From assembly GCA_052035645.1 (NCBI GenBank), contig JBPOHK010000088.1, positions 1 through 23,334 on the forward strand: a stretch of DNA of 23,334 bases, written 5' to 3'. Shown here piece by piece: positions 1-7,432 of the stretch. The DNA comes from RPQJ01 sp052035645. GTDB lineage: Bacteria > Pseudomonadota > Gammaproteobacteria > Steroidobacterales > Steroidobacteraceae. Under the pieces are notes generated by a model. That model was not told where the DNA came from. It did not search any database and was given only the letters and a program-made list of their open reading frames with translations. Position 1 is the stretch's first letter, and every line of letters starts with the position of its first letter. A program made the translations under genes and the position numbers.

Positions 1-2
1 AA

Positions 3-25
3 GAAAATTAGTGAGTGTCCCCTAT
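3..25 (+). repeat. Dispersed repeat copy at the window edge (GTGAGTGTCCCC family)
   Basis: These bases match the right arm of the inverted repeat at 7491-7513 in 22 of 23 positions; the only difference is T instead of A at position 8. The core reads TAGTGAGTGTCCCCTAT. The repeat covers the end of the reactivase gene and supplies its TAG stop codon (22-24 on the complement). Any partner arm would lie to the left, outside the window. It resembles REP-type intergenic repeats, but no transposase gene is visible here. Confidence 0.7.
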
Positions 26-2046
26 TTCTCCTGTCTTTGCGGGCGGCGGCTGCGGCGCTCGCGGCCGTCACCGGCCGCCGGCACGACGACCTTCGGCGGC
101 GGCAGCGTGACCACCTTCGTCAGGTTCGGGTAGCTGGCCGTCTTGTGCGGGATCGACATCGCTTCCACGAAATGCTCCTGGAAGCGCGGCTCGATCGCGG
201 TCTCGATCTTCTCGACCCGGCCGACGAGTTCCTCGATCACCGCGCGCGAGCGCGAATCGAGCAGGGCGATGCGTGCGCCGGTGCCCGCGGCATTGCCGGC
301 CGAGGTGACCTGGGTGAGGTCGCAGTCGGGAATCATGCCGAGCACGGTCGCGTACATCACGTCGATGTGCGCACCGAACGCGCCGGCGAGCCGGATGCGA
401 TCCACCTGTTCCACGCCCAGTCGCTCCATGAGCAGCCGGATGCCGGCCATCAGCGCGGCCTTCGCGAGTTGGATGGCGCGGACGTCGTTCTGCGTGATCG
501 CCAGCGTCTGCGCGCCCTGGTGCAGCACGTAGGAGAAAGTGCGGCCGTTCGGTACGACGCGCGGCGAGCGAGTGGACAGCGAGCCGTCGACCACGCCGTC
601 CTGCGTGAGGATCCCGGCGAGGTACATCTCGGCGATCACCTCGATGATGCCCGAGCCGCAGACGCCGGTGACGCCGGTGGCTTTCGTGGCCTCGGCGAAA
701 CCCGGGTCGTCGGACCACAGGTCGCTGCCGATCACCTTGAAGCGCGGCTCGAGCGTCTCGCGATCGATGCGGACGCGCTCGATGGCGCCCGGCGCCGCGC
801 GCTGGCCGCAGCTGATCTGGGCGCCCTCGAAAGCCGGGCCGGTCGGGCTCGAGCACGCGACCAGCTTCTGCCGGTTGCCCAGCACGATTTCCGCATTGGT
901 GCCGACGTCGACCAGCAGCGTCATCTCGTCGGTGAGGTCCGGCCGCTCCGCAAGGATCACGCCGGCGGTGTCGGCCCCGACGTGGCCGGCGATGCAGGGC
1001 AGGGTGTAGACGCGGGCGTTCGGGTGCAGTTCGACGCCGATCTCGGCGGCCGTCACCGTCATCGCGCGGTCGATCGCGAGCGCGAAGGGCGCGCCACCGA
1101 GTTCCACCGGGTCGATGCCGAGCACCAGGTGATGCATGATCGGGTTGCCGACGATGGTCGCCTCGAGGATCGTCTCGCGCTCGACACCGGCCGCCTGCGC
1201 GACCTCGCCGGCCAGCGCGCTCAGCGCTTCGCGCACGGCCGCGGTCATCTGGGCCGCGCCGCCCGGATTCATCATCGAATACGAGACCCGGCTCATCAGG
1301 TCTTCGCCGAAGCGGATCTGCGGGTTCATGCGTCCGGCGGACGCCACGACCTCGCCCGTGACGAGGTCGCACAGGTGGGCCGCGATGGTGGTCGAGCCCA
1401 CGTCCACCGCGAGCCCGAAGGCGGTCTCGTGGAAGCCCGGCCAGACCGCCACGATGCGATTCTCGTCGTGCACCGCGACCGTGACCTTCCACTGGCCTTC
1501 GCGCAGGACGGGCTGCAACCGCTGCAGCACCGAGAGATCGCACTCCAGCGCCTTGAGCTGCCACTCGCGCGCCAGCGCGAACTCGAGTCGCTGCAGGTCG
1601 CCTGAGGGGTCGTGCATGTCCGGCTCGTCGACTTCGACGTAGTGCAGTTTGACGAGCGGATACAGCTCGATGTCCCGCGCCTCGGCTTCCTTGCGGACGA
1701 CCTGGCGGTGTACCTGGCTATTCTGCGGCACGTCGACCACGACGTCCGCCTGTACCTTGGCCTGGCACGACAGCCGACAGCCGGCGCCGAGGCCCTTGCG
1801 CTCGCCGTAGCGCAGTTCGGTGGCCGACACCTCCGACAGGCTGGCAGCGCTGGAGCGCACGCCGTGCTTGGCGAACTCGCCCTCGGCCACCAGCACCTGG
1901 CACCGGCCGCAGATCGCGCGGCCGCCGCACACGGAATCGATGTCGACGCCGAGCGTGCGCGCGGCCTGCAGCAACGGCGTGCCGACCGGGAAGCGGCCGC
2001 GCTTGCCGGACGGCGTGAAGACGACGAGAGGATCCTGTCCGCCCAC
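22..2046 (-). CDS. RamA-like corrinoid reactivation protein ([2Fe-2S] ferredoxin plus ASKHA ATPase)
   Basis: Predicted to reduce inactive Co(II) corrinoid back to Co(I) at the cost of ATP, keeping a corrinoid methyltransferase system active in the cytoplasm. About 674 residues. An N-terminal ferredoxin domain has Cys40-x5-Cys46-x2-Cys49 and a fourth ligand at Cys90 or Cys94, the plant-type 2Fe-2S pattern. After a linker, the ASKHA/DUF4445 part begins near residue 205 with GLAVDVGSTTIAAHL and continues with LLVDVGTNAEIVLGN, VCGSGIIEVIAEM and RIRLAGAFGAH. The GTG at 2046 is preferred because homologues begin just before the FTPSGKRGRF stretch; the open frame upstream is Arg-rich and overlaps the previous gene. 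It lies 17 nt after the methyltransferase stop and is the last gene of the operon. The ribosome binding site is weak, so the exact start is uncertain. Its TAG stop lies inside a dispersed repeat. Confidence 0.88.
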   Translation of the reverse strand: MGGQDPLVVFTPSGKRGRFPVGTPLLQAARTLGVDIDSVCGGRAICGRCQVLVAEGEFAKHGVRSSAASLSEVSATELRYGERKGLGAGCRLSCQAKVQADVVVDVPQNSQVHRQVVRKEAEARDIELYPLVKLHYVEVDEPDMHDPSGDLQRLEFALAREWQLKALECDLSVLQRLQPVLREGQWKVTVAVHDENRIVAVWPGFHETAFGLAVDVGSTTIAAHLCDLVTGEVVASAGRMNPQIRFGEDLMSRVSYSMMNPGGAAQMTAAVREALSALAGEVAQAAGVERETILEATIVGNPIMHHLVLGIDPVELGGAPFALAIDRAMTVTAAEIGVELHPNARVYTLPCIAGHVGADTAGVILAERPDLTDEMTLLVDVGTNAEIVLGNRQKLVACSSPTGPAFEGAQISCGQRAAPGAIERVRIDRETLEPRFKVIGSDLWSDDPGFAEATKATGVTGVCGSGIIEVIAEMYLAGILTQDGVVDGSLSTRSPRVVPNGRTFSYVLHQGAQTLAITQNDVRAIQLAKAALMAGIRLLMERLGVEQVDRIRLAGAFGAHIDVMYATVLGMIPDCDLTQVTSAGNAAGTGARIALLDSRSRAVIEELVGRVEKIETAIEPRFQEHFVEAMSIPHKTASYPNLTKVVTLPPPKVVVPAAGDGRERRSRRPQRQEK

Positions 2047-2063
2047 GACGATCGCCTGTCCGC

Positions 2064-3029
2064 TCAGCCCGCGCCGGGCGTGCCTTCGCCACCACCGGCG
2101 GCCGCGGCGGCAGCGCGCCTGCGCGCACCACCCTCGCGACGACCGCGCGGGGCTTCGCCACCGGCACCCGCGGCGCCGGGCGGCGGCACTTCGCGGAAGC
2201 GGCGGATCCAGCGGGCGCAATCCGGGTCGTGGCCCATCATCACGTCCGCGCCCATGCAGGCCTTAACGACGTCGCCGTGCAGCGGGTTGGTGATCGCCGA
2301 GGTGAGGCCCGAGGCGATGGCCATGGTCAGGAACGCGCTGTTGATGCCGTCGCGCGCCGGCAGGCCGAAGCTGATGTTCGAGGCGCCGCAGGTCGTGTTG
2401 ACCTTCAGTTCGTCCTTCAGGCGCTTCACGAGGCGCATGACCTGCACGCCCGCCTGGTTGATCGCGCCGATCGGCATGACGAGCGGATCGACGACCACGT
2501 CCGAGGCCGGGATGCCGTGGTCCAGGGCGCGGTGGACGATCTTCTTCGCGACCTCGAAACGCACGTCCGGGTTCTCGGAGATGCCGGTCTCGTCGTTCGA
2601 AATGGCCACCACGGCCGCGCCGTATTTCTTCACCAGCGGCAACACCGTCTCGAGCCGGTCTTCCTCGCCGGTCACCGAGTTCACGAGCGCCTTGCCCTTG
2701 TAGACCGCCAGGCCCGCGGCCAGCGCGGCGACGATCGACGAGTCGATCGACAAGGGCACGTCGGTAATCGACTGCACCAGCTGCACCGCCCTGGCGAGGA
2801 TCGCGGGCTCGTCGGCCAGCGGAATGCCCGCGTTCACGTCCAGCATGTGCGCTCCGGCGGCGACCTGGGCCAGTGCGTCGGATTCGACGCGGCTGAAGTC
2901 GCCAGCCGCCATTGCCGCCGCGAGGAGCTTGCGCCCGGTCGGGTTGATCCGCTCGCCGATGATGACGAACGGCCGGTCGAAGCCGATGACGACTTCCTTC
3001 GTCGCGGAGCTGATGACGGTCTCGGTCAT
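2064..3029 (-). CDS. Methyltetrahydrofolate:corrinoid methyltransferase (pterin-binding, MtgA-like)
   Basis: Predicted to transfer the methyl group from methyl-Co(III) corrinoid protein to tetrahydrofolate, making methyl-THF. The 321-residue product has the pterin-binding TIM-barrel signatures in order: GERINPTGRK near residue 25, MLDVNAG, LSIDSS, LVNSVTGEE, AISNDETG, VVDPLVMPIGA and TTCGASNISFGLPAR. This matches the MtgA/MetH pterin-domain family. From about residue 280 it carries a tail rich in Gly, Ala, Arg and Pro that the barrel does not need. The ATG overlaps the stop of metF as ATGA and is preceded by AGGAAGACATC, a good ribosome binding site, so the pair should be translationally coupled. 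Context (corrinoid protein, reactivase, MetF) fits the MtgA role better than methionine synthase. Direction of transfer is inferred from the pathway. Confidence 0.88.
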   Translation of the reverse strand: MTETVISSATKEVVIGFDRPFVIIGERINPTGRKLLAAAMAAGDFSRVESDALAQVAAGAHMLDVNAGIPLADEPAILARAVQLVQSITDVPLSIDSSIVAALAAGLAVYKGKALVNSVTGEEDRLETVLPLVKKYGAAVVAISNDETGISENPDVRFEVAKKIVHRALDHGIPASDVVVDPLVMPIGAINQAGVQVMRLVKRLKDELKVNTTCGASNISFGLPARDGINSAFLTMAIASGLTSAITNPLHGDVVKACMGADVMMGHDPDCARWIRRFREVPPPGAAGAGGEAPRGRREGGARRRAAAAAAGGGEGTPGAG

Positions 3030-4045
3030 GATGTCTTCCTGTCTGCGTTGAGCTGGTTGTCGCGACCCGGGTACCAGGGCACGCGACCGGCGAGCACGCC
3101 CGAGCGCTCGATGACCTCGGCGACGGACTCCTCCTGCCGGTACGCCATGACGTGCACGCCGGCGACGCCCCGGATGGCGCTGACTTCCCGGATGAGGTCG
3201 ACGCAGAGATTGCGGCCCTCGCGCGCCTGGTCCTGCGCGCCCTTCAGGCGCTCGATCACGGTGTCCGGGATGTGGATGCCGGGGACGTTGCTGCGCATCC
3301 ATTCGCCGGCCTTGGCCGAGCGGATCGGCCCCACGCCGATCAGGATGTACACCTTGTCGAGCAGGCCGAGGTCTTCGACCTGCCGCATGAAGCGGCGCAG
3401 CAGGTCGAGGTCGTAGCAGTATTGCGTCTGCACGAACTGCGCGCCGGCCTCGACCTTCTTGGCCAGACGCAGGGCACGGTGCTCGACGGGCGGCACGCTC
3501 GGGTTCTCGGCCGCGCCGAAGAACACGCGCGGCGCCGCGGTGATCTTGCGGCCGCTTTCGAAGTGGTGGCCGTCGCGCAGGCCGCGCGCAATGTTGAGCA
3601 GGGCGGTGGAGTCGAGGTCGAACACGGGCTTCGCGTGCGGGTGGTCGCCGGCCTGCACGCCGTCGCCGGTGAGGCACAGCATGTTGCAGACGCCCATGGC
3701 CGCGCCGCCGAGGATGTCGCCCTGGATCGCGATGCGGTTCTTGTCGCGGCAGGAGATCTGCATGACGGGCGCGTAGCCGACGCGCGTCAACAGCGCGCAC
3801 ACGGCGACGCTCGACATGTGGCAGTTGGCGCCGCTGCCGTCGGTGGCGTTGATGGCGTCGACGTAGCCGTCGAAGACGCGGGCGCGCCGGTACACCTCGT
3901 CCGGATCCGCGGAGTCGGGCGGGGCGAGTTCCGCCGTGATGGCGAACTTGCCCGCGCGCAGCACGCGCTCGAAACGCCCGGGCGAGGTGTGGCCCGGCAG
4001 GATCGGCAGCGGGTAGCCGGGAACCGGCTCGTCTTCGAAGATCAT
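3026..4045 (-). CDS. metF: Methylenetetrahydrofolate reductase (MetF family)
   Basis: Interconverts 5-methyl-THF and 5,10-methylene-THF. In this operon it probably runs in the oxidative direction, taking methyl-THF made by the neighbouring methyltransferase. The 339-residue product shows the MetF barrel: the AITAELAPPDS strand with Glu39 at the family's catalytic acidic position, INATDG, QISCRDKNRIAIQGDILGG (flavin/folate region), LCLTGDG, GAQFVQTQYCYD and ILIGVGPI. The ATG at 4045 overlaps the stop of the MetV-like gene as ATGA, and its own TGA overlaps the next ATG in the same way. The open frame continues upstream over the MetV gene, but the MetV reading there is real and the overlap fixes the start. 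It is not beside metE or metH, so a methionine-synthesis role is less likely. Confidence 0.87.
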   Translation of the reverse strand: MIFEDEPVPGYPLPILPGHTSPGRFERVLRAGKFAITAELAPPDSADPDEVYRRARVFDGYVDAINATDGSGANCHMSSVAVCALLTRVGYAPVMQISCRDKNRIAIQGDILGGAAMGVCNMLCLTGDGVQAGDHPHAKPVFDLDSTALLNIARGLRDGHHFESGRKITAAPRVFFGAAENPSVPPVEHRALRLAKKVEAGAQFVQTQYCYDLDLLRRFMRQVEDLGLLDKVYILIGVGPIRSAKAGEWMRSNVPGIHIPDTVIERLKGAQDQAREGRNLCVDLIREVSAIRGVAGVHVMAYRQEESVAEVIERSGVLAGRVPWYPGRDNQLNADRKTS

Positions 4046-4500
4046 GCCGAGGCCCCGGTCTTCTCGCGCACCACTCGCAGCCAGGCCGACGAGCCGCGCA
4101 GGCGGTGATCGACCGGCGCCTGCACCACGCGGATCTTCGCCAGCCCGTCCGGGATGCGCTCGGCACCCTGCCAGGCCTGCACCCACACGCAGCGCATCTC
4201 CGGCTTCACTTCGCAGTGGCCGTTGGCGCGCACGCCGCCGCAGGGGCCGTTGCGGAGCTGCTTCGGGCAGTTCATCGGGCAGGACAGGCCGGTCGAGCTG
4301 AGCGCGCAGCGGCCGCACATCTGGCAGTCGAACAGCAGGCCCTTGACCGTGCCCTCCACCGCGGCGACGGGCTTCTCCAGTCGCTCGTAGCCGATGGCCT
4401 TGAAGAGCGGGGCGCAGCGCAGGAGCACGCGCTCGAAGGCGTCGTAGAAGGCGGACAGGCCGCGCGCGTGGCGCACGGACCAGAGTCGGACGGCGTACAT
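4042..4500 (-). CDS. metV: MetV-like Cys-rich partner of methylenetetrahydrofolate reductase
   Basis: A 152-residue protein of the type annotated as methylenetetrahydrofolate reductase C-terminal domain (MetV). The centre carries a dense Cys cluster: CQMCGRC, then LSCPMNCPK and NGPCGG, ending near CEVKPEMRC. In characterised acetogens MetV pairs with MetF in the methylene-THF reductase complex. Here the two genes overlap by ATGA, which supports the same partnership. The ATG at 4500 overlaps the preceding gene's stop as TGATG. In-frame sequence upstream of this ATG reads as an Arg/Gly-rich shadow of the previous gene and was excluded. The bound metal or cluster cannot be told from sequence. 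Confidence 0.82.
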   Translation of the reverse strand: MYAVRLWSVRHARGLSAFYDAFERVLLRCAPLFKAIGYERLEKPVAAVEGTVKGLLFDCQMCGRCALSSTGLSCPMNCPKQLRNGPCGGVRANGHCEVKPEMRCVWVQAWQGAERIPDGLAKIRVVQAPVDHRLRGSSAWLRVVREKTGASA

Positions 4501-4844
4501 CAGCCGGCTCCGTCGTCGGTCGCCGGGGGCGTCGCCTGGGCCTTGTCGGGGTCGATGCCCTTGGCGCGGATCAGGCGCTCGAGGTCTTCGTCGGAATAGC
4601 GGGCCTCGATCCCGGCCGCGGCCGCCTGCGCTTCCGCCTGCAGGTCGTCGCCGACCGTCTTCGGCGGGCTGCGCTGCCAGTCTTCGAGGTAGGCGTCCGA
4701 GCTGCCGCGGCCGGCGCGCATCGCGGCGCGGTCGACGGCTTCCTGGAAGCGCATCGACAACTGCACCTTGGCGACCTCGCGGCCCTTCTTGACGATGACC
4801 TGCGCGGGCACGTCCCGCCAGGAAATGACGATCAGCGATGCCAT
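4500..4844 (-). CDS. Small conserved PF13769-type protein (so-called virulence factor domain)
   Basis: A 114-residue cytoplasmic protein with no signal peptide or membrane segment. The N-terminal half, with ISWRDVPAQVIVKKGR, LSMRFQEAVDRAAMRAG and DAYLEDWQR, looks like the family named virulence factor (PF13769). The name says little about function. The C-terminal half is acidic and Ala-rich and contains YSDEDLERLIRAKGIDPDKA. It starts inside the end of the DUF1638 gene (13-nt overlap), and its stop overlaps the MetV start. It is therefore locked into the corrinoid operon, and I infer an accessory role in methyl transfer or corrinoid handling rather than virulence. No catalytic residues can be named. 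Confidence 0.75.
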   Translation of the reverse strand: MASLIVISWRDVPAQVIVKKGREVAKVQLSMRFQEAVDRAAMRAGRGSSDAYLEDWQRSPPKTVGDDLQAEAQAAAAGIEARYSDEDLERLIRAKGIDPDKAQATPPATDDGAG

Positions 4845-5470
4845 GCCACCCTCTGTTCCCGCCGCGGCGCCGGGGGCTCGGCCCAGGCCGCGAGCTGCGT
4901 CGCGAGTTCGCCGTAACCGGTCTCGCGTTCCTCGTAATCCAGGCCCAGCCGGTCCGCCGCCGCCCGCGCCGCCGCACACAGTTGCTCGTCCCGGGCCTGC
5001 ACGAGGTAGACCAGGCGCCGGTAATTGCGGAAATACTCCTGGGTCAGCTCCGGGTGGCGATCGAGGCCGAGGCCCGCGACCACCAGCCGCTCGAAATGCC
5101 GGACCAGGAAATCCGTCAGGTAGAACGTGCCGGGTTCCTCGTCGGCGAGCGCTGCGAAGGCCTGCGAGCCGGCGAAGAACTGGTAGCAGTGCGCCCCCGG
5201 CAGGCGTTCGACACCCTCCTGGGCGAGCACCGAGTCGAGCAGGCCGCCCGTGCCGCAATCGGCGTAGGCGACGAAGACCCGCTCGTGGGTGGCGCGGCCG
5301 GCCCGGATGGCGTCGCGGACGGCCGCCGGGATCTGCTCGGGCCGGTTGTGCAGCTCCGGCGGCAGGCACTGCACGTCGAGGGTCGACCAGCCGTTCGCCC
5401 GCTTCAGCGCGACGATCTCGCGGGCGAGGGCGCCGCAGGCGATGAGCAGGACGGGCGCCTCGCTCGCCAT
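4832..5470 (-). CDS. DUF1638 family protein of the corrinoid operon
   Basis: A 212-residue soluble protein recognised as DUF1638, a family of unknown function often found near corrinoid methyltransferases. Visible features are LLIACGALAREI at the N terminus, VQCLPPELHNRPEQIP, VAYADCGTGGLLD and AHCYQFFAGSQAF. Cys12, Cys35, His41, Cys72, His94 and Cys95 fall in these conserved-looking stretches and could form a metal or cobalamin-related site; this is inference. The ATG at 5470 follows GAGGAGAGCG, a strong ribosome binding site, 8 nt after the corrinoid gene's stop. The longer open frame upstream lies inside the corrinoid gene and was rejected. Its position second in the operon, directly after the corrinoid protein, suggests it acts on that protein or its cofactor. 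Confidence 0.8.
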   Translation of the reverse strand: MASEAPVLLIACGALAREIVALKRANGWSTLDVQCLPPELHNRPEQIPAAVRDAIRAGRATHERVFVAYADCGTGGLLDSVLAQEGVERLPGAHCYQFFAGSQAFAALADEEPGTFYLTDFLVRHFERLVVAGLGLDRHPELTQEYFRNYRRLVYLVQARDEQLCAAARAAADRLGLDYEERETGYGELATQLAAWAEPPAPRREQRVAWHR

Positions 5471-5478
5471 CGCTCTCC

Positions 5479-6180
5479 TCAGTGGGCGGCGGCGCGGCGC
5501 GCGGCGATGAGCGCCTTGGCGGTCTCCACGGCAACGGCCGCGTCGCGGCAATAGGCGTCGGCGCCGATCGCCGTGGCGAACTCCTCGTTGAGCGGCGCGC
5601 CGCCCACCAGCACGATGTACTTCTCGCGCAGGCCCTTCTGCTTCAGCGTGTCGATCACGACCTTCATGTACGGCATGGTCGTCGTCAGCAGCGCCGACAT
5701 GCCGAGGATGTCCGGCTGGTGCTCCTCGAGCGCGGCCAGGTAGTTCTCCACCGGGTTGTTGATGCCGATGTTGATCACCTCGAAGCCGGCGCCCTCGAGC
5801 ATCATCGAGACCAGGTTCTTGCCGATGTCGTGGATGTCGCCCTTGACGGTGCCGATCACGACCTTGCCGATCGGCTCGGCGCCGGTCTCGGCCAGCAGCG
5901 GGCGGAGGATCTCCATGCCGGCCTTCATGGCGTTGGCGGCCAGCAGCACCTCGGGCACGAACAGGATGCCGTCGCGGAAGTCGATGCCGACGATGCGCAT
6001 GCCCTCGACCAGGGCGTCGTTCAGGACCTTGTCGGGCGCCCAGCCGCGCGCGAGGAAGATCCGGGTCGCCTCGACCACCTCGTCCTTCAGGCCGTTGTAG
6101 AGGTCGTCGTGGACCTGCTCGACCAGTTCCTCGTCGTTGAGGCTGTTCAGGTCGAAGACATCCGACTGCTCGTCGCTCAT
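5479..6180 (-). CDS. Corrinoid (cobalamin-binding) methyl carrier protein, MtgC/MttC-like
   Basis: The cobalamin shuttle between the substrate methyltransferase and the THF methyltransferase. The 233-residue product has the helical cap domain (about 15-100, including FVPEVLLAANAMKAG) followed by a B12-binding Rossmann domain. The latter contains GTVKGDIHDIGKN, in which His117 of Asp115-x-His117-x2-Gly120 is the lower-axial cobalt ligand, then the serine/threonine-rich SALLTTT and VLVGGAP. This is the usual two-domain layout and length of MtbC/MttC/MtgC proteins. It is the promoter-proximal gene of the seven-gene minus-strand operon, 8 nt ahead of the DUF1638 gene. The ATG at 6180 has GGAG 9 nt upstream. 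Probably controlled from the 28-bp dyad-like site at 6281-6308. Confidence 0.92.
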   Translation of the reverse strand: MSDEQSDVFDLNSLNDEELVEQVHDDLYNGLKDEVVEATRIFLARGWAPDKVLNDALVEGMRIVGIDFRDGILFVPEVLLAANAMKAGMEILRPLLAETGAEPIGKVVIGTVKGDIHDIGKNLVSMMLEGAGFEVINIGINNPVENYLAALEEHQPDILGMSALLTTTMPYMKVVIDTLKQKGLREKYIVLVGGAPLNEEFATAIGADAYCRDAAVAVETAKALIAARRAAAH

Positions 6181-6244
6181 CGCTCGTTACTCCGGGCTCC
6201 GAATGGGTCGCGCGGCCGGCCGCGACTGTGGCGGAGGATGCGCG

Positions 6245-6250
6245 ATCTTA
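6245..6250 (-). promoter_or_regulatory. Candidate -10 box of the corrinoid operon
   Basis: On the minus strand this reads TAAGAT, 4 of 6 matches to TATAAT, starting 30 bases after the end of the direct-repeat operator. No good -35 box is visible, as expected for an activator-dependent promoter. Its geometry copies the second operator site near 22048, which is the main reason for listing it. Confidence 0.35.
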
Positions 6251-6280
6251 CGTTTGCGCCGCGCCGGCCGATGGCGTCGC

Positions 6281-6308
6281 AGCGACATGGGCTTGTCACC
6301 TTGCGACA
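6281..6308 (-). promoter_or_regulatory. Putative AraC-type operator, direct repeat with 21-bp period
   Basis: On the minus strand the site reads TGTCGCA, seven bases, AAGC, three bases, TGTCGCT. The two half-sites are 21 bp apart, two helical turns, which is typical of AraC-family activators. The site at 22021-22048 has the same arrangement, with the internal AAGC at the same offset (16 of 28 bases identical). It lies 101 bases upstream of the corrinoid gene start, consistent with activation of that operon. Confidence 0.6.
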
Positions 6309-6562
6309 TTTGCCCCGGCCTGTAAAGGGCCCCGGCCGGGCGCCGCGGCGCGGCCTCGAACGGGTCGGCGCCGTCGGCCGCAGGACCGTGTCCTGAATCG
6401 CTTTTTTCGCTAGGTCCATGCCCTGGGCAAGGGCCCGTGCGCAGGTCGCGGATTGCCCCGGTCCGGTCGCGTCCTTGCTTGCGCGCATCCGTCGCATTCT
6501 GACAATCTGCGCGCCGGACCCGACCCCCGGGGTCGCCCGCCGGGGCGGCCGGAGACCCACGC

Positions 6563-7432
6563 ATGAGCTTCGACACCGACCACACCTTCGTCCTGACCGC
6601 GTCCTGCGCCAGCCGCATGGGCACGACGGCGCGCGTCACGACGTTCCTCGCCAGCCGCCGCTTCTACATCGTGGAGATGCAGCAGTTCGACGACACCATC
6701 TCGCAGCGCTTCTTCGTGCGCGTGACCTTCTGCGGCGTGGTGGGCGAGCCGGTCGACCTCGCGAAGCTGCGCGCCGAGTTCCAGGAAGTGGCCGGCATCG
6801 AGGACATGGAGTGGCAGATCCACGACTCGCGCGAGCGCATGCGCGTGCTGATCATGGTCTCGAACTACGACCACTGCCTCGAGGACCTGCTGTACCGTCA
6901 CCGCATCGGCGAGCTGAAGATGGACATCACGGCCATCGTCTCGAACCACGTGACGCTCCAGCCGGTCGCCGCCCAGAACCGCATCCCGTTCTTCCACCTG
7001 CCGGTGACGCCGCAGACCAAGCCGCAGCAGGAGCAGAAGCTGCTCGAGCTGATCGATTCGACGAAGACGGACCTGGTCGTGCTGGCGCGCTACATGCAGA
7101 TCCTGTCCGACGACCTGTGCCACAAGCTGCGCGGCCGGGCGATCAACATCCACCACTCGTTCCTGCCGGGGTTCAAGGGCGCCAAGCCCTATCACCAGGC
7201 CTACGACCGGGGCGTGAAGCTGATCGGCGCCACGGCGCACTACGTCACGGCCGACCTCGACGAAGGCCCGATCATCGAGCAGGTCGTGGAGCGGGTGGAC
7301 CACACGTTCGCGCCGGAGCAGCTGGTGGCCGTAGGCCGCGATTCGGAGCGGCGCGCGCTGTCGATGGCCATTCGCCTCGCCACCGAGCACCGCGTCTTCC
7401 TGAACGGCCAGCGCACCGTCATCTTCCGTTAA
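6563..7432 (+). CDS. purU: Formyltetrahydrofolate deformylase (PurU)
   Basis: Hydrolyses 10-formyl-THF to formate and free THF. The 289-residue product has an N-terminal ACT domain (about 5-88) and a C-terminal formyltransferase-fold hydrolase domain. The catalytic triad is visible as Asn195 and His197 in AINIHHSFLPGFKGA and Asp233 in DLDEGPII. MVSNYDHCLEDLLYR and TAIVSNH are also typical of PurU. ATG 6563 has GGAG 8 nt upstream. It is divergent from the corrinoid operon, whose product methyl-THF would reach formyl-THF after MetF and a FolD enzyme not present here. PurU would thus be the formate exit and THF recycling step of methyl oxidation, rather than acting only in purine balance. The stop is TAA followed directly by an in-frame TAG from the adjoining repeat. 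Confidence 0.93.
   Translation: MSFDTDHTFVLTASCASRMGTTARVTTFLASRRFYIVEMQQFDDTISQRFFVRVTFCGVVGEPVDLAKLRAEFQEVAGIEDMEWQIHDSRERMRVLIMVSNYDHCLEDLLYRHRIGELKMDITAIVSNHVTLQPVAAQNRIPFFHLPVTPQTKPQQEQKLLELIDSTKTDLVVLARYMQILSDDLCHKLRGRAINIHHSFLPGFKGAKPYHQAYDRGVKLIGATAHYVTADLDEGPIIEQVVERVDHTFAPEQLVAVGRDSERRALSMAIRLATEHRVFLNGQRTVIFR

Larger units (their letters stand above)
6181..6562. other. Divergent intergenic region between the corrinoid operon and purU
   Basis: 382 bases without a convincing gene. It holds the putative regulator site 6281-6308 and a candidate -10 at 6245-6250 for the minus-strand operon, plus the purU ribosome binding site at 6551-6554. Open frames crossing it on both strands are Arg/Pro-rich and lack family motifs. 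No riboswitch fold was recognised by eye. Confidence 0.6.

Noticed and set aside
37..1605. Long plus-strand open frame of 522 codons opposite the reactivase gene
   Set aside because: Composition is Arg/His/Asp-rich with no family motif, whereas the minus-strand frame shows clear ferredoxin and ASKHA signatures. It is a GC-rich shadow.
2047..2220. N-terminal extension of the reactivase frame up to 2220
   Set aside because: The extra 58 residues are Arg/Trp-rich, overlap the methyltransferase gene, and have no ferredoxin-family match; GTG 2046 sits right before the conserved start.
6181..6562. Riboswitch (cobalamin or glycine type) upstream of the corrinoid operon
   Set aside because: I looked for a conserved B12-box-like or glycine-riboswitch core in this gap and recognised none by eye; a covariance-model search would be needed to exclude it.
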